Source: Dehalococcoidia bacterium UBA2979
GTDB taxonomy: Bacteria > Chloroflexota > Dehalococcoidia > UBA2979
Assembly (NCBI GenBank): GCA_002348225.1
Contig: DEAP01000090.1
Location: forward strand, 1 to 9,358
Reading direction: 5' to 3'
DNA: 9,358 bases
Shown in pieces: positions 5,596 through 9,358 of this stretch. The notes beneath the pieces are model-generated. The model was not told the origin of the DNA. It worked only from the letters and a program-made list of their open reading frames with translations, and made no database searches. Every line of letters starts with the position of its first letter. The first letter of the stretch is position 1. The position numbers were made by a program, and so were the translations under genes.

Positions 5596-6945
5596 ATGAA
5601 CGATTCAGGAATCCCAACTCAAGTTATTGGATACATCAAGGATATTCCCCAGGCAGACCGGTTGCTTCAGGTTGATGCCATCGAATTAGCCTGTGAAAAC
5701 GAGAGCCTCAATCTGCTGAATATCTTCGATGCGGATACACAAGAACCCCATACAGCCCTGGCTGATCTTTGCGGTTCGCTTTTCGAGACACCGATCGACC
5801 ATCTTATGGTTTTTGGAGGAGCGATCGAAGTTTTCGGTGAAACTGCCTTAGAACAAGCCCGCACAGTAATTGCACTGACACACCTCGGAGCAGAAATTCG
5901 AATCGCCGATGGACAGAGCTCACAAACTGCATTGAAGCAAAGCTGGTCTGCCCGTCCACACCCACAACTATTTAGAGAACGTTCGAAAACTGCGATGAGA
6001 AACCTCGCTCGAAGAACACTCAGTCTGGGACGGACACCATACGGTTATCAAGCACAAAACAGAACTCTAGTCACGCAGGAGGATGAGGCTAAAGTAGTTC
6101 GAATAATCTTCGATTCATACGTCTCAGACGGAATTGGCCTAAGGAAAATAACTCGAAAATTAAATGACAGTGGATACCTCACAAGGAGAGATCGCCCGTG
6201 GTCCGTTTCGTCGGTTCGCACAATACTCCAAAACGAGGTTTATACTGGCGTATACAGGAGATCTGGAACAGTAATCCCTCAGGCACATGAAGCGATCATC
6301 GATTCACAAACGTACAAACTTGCTAACAGCAAGAAACAGGAGCGAAAGTCACGAATCCAATCCCAGAGAAGTTCTACGGCTGTCCGTCACGAATATATAC
6401 TGTCCAACCTAGTCCTATGTGGTGCATGTAATTCCAGTATGATCGGAGCAGTCCGAACTAATCCTACAACACAGCAACAGGAGAAACTTTACAGGTGCTC
6501 TGCTGCGACAAATCAGGGCAGATGTAAGTATCGCAGCGCAAGTGAAACAAGCCTGCTGATCGCAGTCGGAAAAGTTCTAGTTGAAGGAAAGTACCATTTT
6601 GTAGAAACTGATCGACGAACTGCAACAGAGTTTGCCACTAACCATGCCCGAATCGAGCGAACAGATCGAGAAGTCTCCGCTTACTTGGATCGCTGGGTCG
6701 AAAACAGAATAACTTTTCCGCAACTGATTAATCAGGCAGGCAGATCGACACTTGAGAATATTTTCTCGCGAGCTGAAGAGGCCACAGGGCCTCGACAAAA
6801 TTCATCTACACTTATCGCCGAACTACAGAATAATTGGACGAGTCTCGATTCATTTCAACTGAAAGACTTGCTCAACTCTGTAGTACACCACATCATCGTA
6901 GATACAGAAAAACCTGCTGTTTATTTACGGCCGATCATAGATTGA
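5596..6945 (+). CDS. Large serine recombinase-like protein with degenerate catalytic domain
   Basis: The 449 residues have serine integrase architecture. The resolvase-type domain (about 9-107) opens VIGYIKDIPQAD, where active enzymes have YxRVSxxxQ: Arg is Lys15 and the nucleophilic Ser is Ile17. The RP motif is HTAL (52-55) and the DRLxR motif is replaced by VFGGAIEVF (72-80). The recombinase DNA-binding domain is well kept: GRTPYGY (145-151), EDEAKVVRIIFDSYVSDGIGLRKI (read 162-185), LNDSGYLTRRDRPWSVSSVRTIL (189-211), NEVYTGVYRRSG (213-224). A zinc ribbon follows (Cys275, Cys278, Cys301, Cys310), then a probable helical coiled-coil stretch (about 340-430). Catalysis looks impossible, yet the frame is intact, so it probably binds DNA in a structural or regulatory role (inference). 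The ATG at 5596 has no clear ribosome site. No flanking att-like repeats were found. Confidence 0.85.
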   Translation: MNDSGIPTQVIGYIKDIPQADRLLQVDAIELACENESLNLLNIFDADTQEPHTALADLCGSLFETPIDHLMVFGGAIEVFGETALEQARTVIALTHLGAEIRIADGQSSQTALKQSWSARPHPQLFRERSKTAMRNLARRTLSLGRTPYGYQAQNRTLVTQEDEAKVVRIIFDSYVSDGIGLRKITRKLNDSGYLTRRDRPWSVSSVRTILQNEVYTGVYRRSGTVIPQAHEAIIDSQTYKLANSKKQERKSRIQSQRSSTAVRHEYILSNLVLCGACNSSMIGAVRTNPTTQQQEKLYRCSAATNQGRCKYRSASETSLLIAVGKVLVEGKYHFVETDRRTATEFATNHARIERTDREVSAYLDRWVENRITFPQLINQAGRSTLENIFSRAEEATGPRQNSSTLIAELQNNWTSLDSFQLKDLLNSVVHHIIVDTEKPAVYLRPIID

Positions 6946-6994
6946 TCCGAGGTACACGTAACTGACTTTCATACAAGCCACCCCTCGTTCGTGG

Positions 6995-7000
6995 TAATGT
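6995..7000 (+). promoter_or_regulatory. Candidate extended -10 promoter of rnpB
   Basis: TAATGT (4 of 6 consensus bases) is preceded by TGG, giving an extended -10, and lies six bases before the expected RNA 5' end at 7007. The -35 region (around 6971-6977, ATACAAG) is poor. The recombinase-like gene ends only 61 bases ahead of the RNA, with no terminator between. Confidence 0.4.
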
Positions 7001-7006
7001 TACTTA

Positions 7007-7364
7007 GTCAGGGGGCCAGACGATCGCTACCAAATATACTTTGGTGGAGGAAAGTCCGAACTCCACCGGACAGGGCGCCGGCTAACGGCCGGGCGGCGCA
7101 AGCCGACGGAAAGTGTCACAGAAATATACCGCCGTCTAACGGTAAGGGTGAAATGGTGCGGTAAGAGCGCACCGGCGCATTGGTAACACTGCGGCCAGAC
7201 AAACCCCGCTCGGAGCAAGGCCAAATAGGAGGTTTCGGGTGTCCGGCTCTAGCCTCGGGTAGGCCGCATGAGGTGCCAAGTAATTGGCACCCCAGATGGA
7301 TGATCGTCCGTTCTCGGTAGTAGGCTCACCGGGTAGACAGAATTCGGCTTATCGGCCCCCTGAC
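7007..7364 (+). ncRNA. rnpB: RNase P RNA, bacterial type A
   Basis: The catalytic RNA that removes 5' leaders from tRNA precursors. The termini pair perfectly as P1 (7007-7017 with 7354-7364, 11 bp). P2 pairs 7019-7025 with 7302-7308. The conserved core GAGGAAAGTCCG is at 7047-7058, GGTAAGGGTGAAA at 7140-7152, GGAGCAAGGCCAAATAGG at 7212-7229, and the P4 3' strand ACAGAATTCGGCTTAT at 7337-7352. The hairpin 7272-7291 has a GTAA (GNRA) tetraloop, as expected of P18. An extra stem around 7313-7332 (CTCGGT / ACCGGG) fits P19, absent from the E. coli RNA. The GGT at 7231-7233 is a likely L15 contact for tRNA CCA ends. About 358 bases is a normal length. No terminator separates it from yceD. Confidence 0.97.
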
Positions 7365-7425
7365 CGCCTATACTCATTGAGGTTCATACGAGTCCGCAGG
7401 GGCTCATAAGTAAGGGTCGAGTAAG

Positions 7426-7878
7426 TTGGAATATAACGTGTCTGCGTTGCTGCAGGAAAGATCTGGATCCACTCGAACTTTTCTGGTCGACGAGCAGTAC
7501 CAGCTACAAAAAGTCTTGGGGTCCTTGGCTCTAATGAAGATCGAACACGGGATATTGGTAACTGCTGACCTGCGGGTTACAGGTGTTGGGCTGGAATGCT
7601 CGAGTTGTGTTACCCAATTCAAAGCTGATTTGGATATCTCATTCCAAGAAGAATTTATGCCTAAATATCATCCTGAATTCGGCACTCTACTGCCAAGTGA
7701 AGCAGATGATTTTAGGATAGACGACCGTATGGTCCTAAATATAAGTGAAGCACTCCGTCAATATCTAGAGACCGAGATCCCTATCGCACCCCGATGTCAA
7801 CAGAATTGTCTCGGCTTGTGCAGTGGATGCGGTCAGAATTTAAATACGGACGAGTGCGCCTGTAAAGAACAGTCGTAA
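7426..7878 (+). CDS. yceD: YceD/DUF177 family protein
   Basis: A 150-residue protein of the DUF177 family, usually encoded just before rpmF and linked in other bacteria to 23S rRNA accumulation or ribosome assembly. The N-terminus MEYNVSALLQERSGSTRTF fits the family start. LECSSC (Cys58, Cys61) and the C-terminal APRCQQNCLGLCSGCGQNLN (read 121-140) plus CAC (144-146) give eight cysteines, suggesting metal binding. The start is TTG at 7426-7428, with AAGGG (7412-7416) about nine bases upstream; the next ATG is at residue 37, after conserved sequence. It sits 61 bases after rnpB and 88 before rpmF, probably as the head of the L32-fatty acid synthesis cluster. Confidence 0.88.
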   Translation: MEYNVSALLQERSGSTRTFLVDEQYQLQKVLGSLALMKIEHGILVTADLRVTGVGLECSSCVTQFKADLDISFQEEFMPKYHPEFGTLLPSEADDFRIDDRMVLNISEALRQYLETEIPIAPRCQQNCLGLCSGCGQNLNTDECACKEQS

Positions 7879-7890
7879 TAGAATACTCCT

Positions 7891-7918
7891 TTGTAGACAT
7901 TCATCCTGATGCTATGTA
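7891..7918 (+). promoter_or_regulatory. Possible promoter of rpmF-fabD-fabG
   Basis: TTGTAG (7891-7896) and TATGTA (7913-7918) lie 16 bases apart, and TGC just before the -10 gives an extended element. An alternative -10 is GATAAT at 7922-7927, without a good -35. Each is only half matched, so the genes may simply be cotranscribed with yceD. Confidence 0.25.
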
Positions 7919-7966
7919 TGAGATAATACTGAGTACTTGAAGAGGGTAAAGAAAGAGGAACAGAAG

Positions 7967-8161
7967 ATGGCCGTACCAAAAAGACGGACACCGAAAGCCA
8001 AGCAACAACATCGACGAAGCCATCACCATGTTGGCCTTCCGCAAATCGTCCGTGACAGAGCAAGTGGTGGATGGAAGATGAACCATACGGCAGGAGCCGA
8101 GAGAGATAGGAAAGGCCGCCTAGTCGCCGATCAAGTGGATACGACGACAAATGACGTCTAG
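7967..8161 (+). CDS. rpmF: 50S ribosomal protein L32 (cysteine-free form)
   Basis: A 64-residue basic protein beginning MAVPKRRTPKAKQQHRRSHH (1-20), the diagnostic L32 N-terminus, followed by HVGLPQIV. The start ATG at 7967-7969 is preceded by AGAGGAA eight bases away; the longer frame from 7937 adds ten residues not found in L32. Most L32 proteins carry a CxxC...CxxC zinc ribbon in the second half, but here there is no cysteine at all; the aligned segment reads RASGGWKMNHTAGAERDRKG (31-50), so the protein should be zinc-independent. It overlaps fabD by 11 bases, implying translational coupling. Confidence 0.95.
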   Translation: MAVPKRRTPKAKQQHRRSHHHVGLPQIVRDRASGGWKMNHTAGAERDRKGRLVADQVDTTTNDV

Positions 8162-9128
8162 CTATATCAGCTCAGTTGATAGTCACTTAGAGTCAATTAG
8201 GTTATTGCCTGAAGATCGCTCCCATGGCTGGATATTTCCGGGTCAGGGCGCACAAGCTGTAGGTATGGCACAAGATCTCGCTAATTCGTTTGAAGTTGCT
8301 GAGCAGGTATTCACCGAGGCCAACAGAGCCCTGGGTTTTGATTTGGCAGAAATCTGTTTTAAAGGACCTAGTGAAACTCTTTCGCAAACAAAATTTACAC
8401 AACCAGCACTGGTTGCCCATTCCATCGCGGCGCTGCTCTCCGCACATGACGCCGGTAAAATTACGACACGGCCCGCGTATACTGCTGGGCATTCGCTCGG
8501 AGAATATGCTTCATTGATAGTTTCTGGGTCTATGAGTTTCGCGGATGGCATAAGGCTGGTCCAAACGAGAGGCCAACTAATGCAGGAGGCTTGCGACGTT
8601 GAGGTCGGCACTATGGCAGCGGTACTTGGCCTTGATGTACCTGCCATATACAAATTGTGTGCTGATAATTCCTCTAACATATGCAATATCAATGCCCCAG
8701 GAAATGTCACTATCGGTGGTAGTGAAAAGGCGGTCAGTGCTTCCATAAAAGCAGCCACTGAGGCGGGTGCTGCAAAAGTTGTACCGCTTAGTGTCGCTGG
8801 TGCATTTCATACTCCACTCATGCAAACAGCTGCTGACGGGATGGTGGATATTGTAGAAAACTTCGCATTCGCAGACCCGATAATCCCAGTAATTTCGAAT
8901 GTCAGTGCCAACAAGATGGTTTCCGGAGAGGGCATAGCAGCAGAATTACTGGCTCAGATCACGGCACCTGTACTGTGGCTCGACGGCGTTAATCATATGC
9001 ACTCAGAGGGCGTCCGCTCCCTTTTTGAATTCGGCCCTGGGAGAGTATTAACTGGTGCGGCCAAGAGAACTCATTCGGACTTCGATTTAAATAACATAGG
9101 CACCGTTGAGGACATAGAAAAGCAATGA
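8151..9128 (+). CDS. fabD: Malonyl-CoA:ACP transacylase
   Basis: Transfers malonyl from CoA to the acyl carrier protein for type II fatty acid synthesis in the cytoplasm. At 325 residues it has FPGQGAQAVGM (29-39), TQPALVAHS (83-91), the nucleophile elbow GHSLGE with Ser115 (113-118), Arg140 in RGQLMQ, and the active-site His220 in AGAFHTPLM. Ser to Arg spacing is 25, as in the E. coli enzyme, so the active site looks complete. About 24 residues precede the usual N-terminus (GWIFPGQGAQ); a TTG at 8205 would remove most of this, but neither start has a strong ribosome site. The ATG at 8151 overlaps rpmF by 11 bases. The stop overlaps the fabG start as ATGA. Confidence 0.95.
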   Translation: MTSSYISSVDSHLESIRLLPEDRSHGWIFPGQGAQAVGMAQDLANSFEVAEQVFTEANRALGFDLAEICFKGPSETLSQTKFTQPALVAHSIAALLSAHDAGKITTRPAYTAGHSLGEYASLIVSGSMSFADGIRLVQTRGQLMQEACDVEVGTMAAVLGLDVPAIYKLCADNSSNICNINAPGNVTIGGSEKAVSASIKAATEAGAAKVVPLSVAGAFHTPLMQTAADGMVDIVENFAFADPIIPVISNVSANKMVSGEGIAAELLAQITAPVLWLDGVNHMHSEGVRSLFEFGPGRVLTGAAKRTHSDFDLNNIGTVEDIEKQ

Positions 9129-9358
9129 CATCTGATGTCGAAAGTCCCGAAACTTTGATCGAAACGTTCCAACTTAAAGGCAGAGTCTGTCTTGTAACGG
9201 CTGGTTCGAAAGGTATAGGCAAAGCTATTTCTGAACTTTTAGCTGCTATGGGAGCTGATGTAATCTTGACCTACCGCTCTAATCCAGCTGAGGCCACAGC
9301 GTTCGCTGAAGATCTCAAAGCAAGGTATGGAGTGCGGGCAGCTGCCAGATCTTTGGAG
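9125..9358 (+). CDS. fabG: 3-oxoacyl-ACP reductase/SDR family (3' end cut by window edge)
   Basis: The first 78 residues show a Rossmann fold of short-chain dehydrogenases: FQLKGRVCLVTAGSKGIGKA with the cofactor loop TAGSKGIG (25-32; classical FabG has TGGSRGIG), then ILTYRSN (52-58), whose Arg after the second strand favours NADPH. A 14-residue N-terminal extension precedes the core. The ATG at 9125 overlaps the fabD stop (ATGA), a coupled arrangement. The position after fabD supports FabG, which reduces 3-oxoacyl-ACP; the catalytic Ser-Tyr-Lys lies outside the window, so another SDR is possible. Confidence 0.82.
   Translation, partial: MTSDVESPETLIETFQLKGRVCLVTAGSKGIGKAISELLAAMGADVILTYRSNPAEATAFAEDLKARYGVRAAARSLE

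Noticed and set aside
7027..7224. Minus-strand 65-codon frame inside rnpB
   Set aside because: It is antisense to highly structured RNase P RNA and has no coding support.
7390..7405. Hairpin GAGTCC-GCAG-GGGCTC after rnpB as a terminator
   Set aside because: The stem is only six base pairs with one G-U pair and no T-run follows; yceD begins 20 bases later.
8243..8758. Minus-strand 171-codon frame inside fabD
   Set aside because: It is the antisense shadow of fabD, with no recognisable domain or ribosome site.

Overview
The window looks like ordinary bacterial chromosome of moderate GC content. It probably comes from a marine or subsurface Chloroflexota lineage (SAR202/Dehalococcoidia-like), but that placement is an inference from protein character and gene mix, because no taxonomic marker was compared. 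GTG and TTG start codons are used freely. No tRNA, rRNA, CRISPR array or insertion sequence is visible.

The left half (1-5053) is read on the minus strand. In transcription order it holds a MurE-type Mur ligase, a class III PLP aminotransferase 26 bases downstream, a tiny self-contained transcription unit (promoter, perfect Shine-Dalgarno, 20-residue ORF, hairpin, intrinsic terminator), biotin-protein ligase birA, and the 5' part of a hisZ-like gene that runs off the left edge. The 152-base gap ahead of hisZ carries clustered ATTGT/ACAAT motifs and a perfect inverted repeat.

The right half (5131-9358) is read on the plus strand. It holds a small flavin-type split-barrel (PNPOx family) protein, a 449-residue protein of large serine recombinase architecture, the RNase P RNA gene rnpB, and a yceD-rpmF-fabD-fabG cluster with overlapping stops and starts (ribosomal protein L32 plus fatty acid synthesis). 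The last gene is cut by the right edge.

Two items stand out. First, the serine recombinase keeps its DNA-binding and zinc-ribbon regions and a long open frame, but lacks the nucleophilic serine and the catalytic arginines, so it looks like a domesticated, catalytically dead recombinase beside rnpB. Second, the 155-base minus-strand mini-unit between the aminotransferase and birA encodes a 20-residue peptide I do not recognise, with an exceptionally strong ribosome binding site. It ends in a terminator only 38 bases before birA, so it is either an independent small-protein or sRNA gene or a leader/attenuator for birA. Smaller oddities are a cysteine-free L32, a MurE with changed signature motifs, and a HisZ-like protein with lost synthetase motifs.
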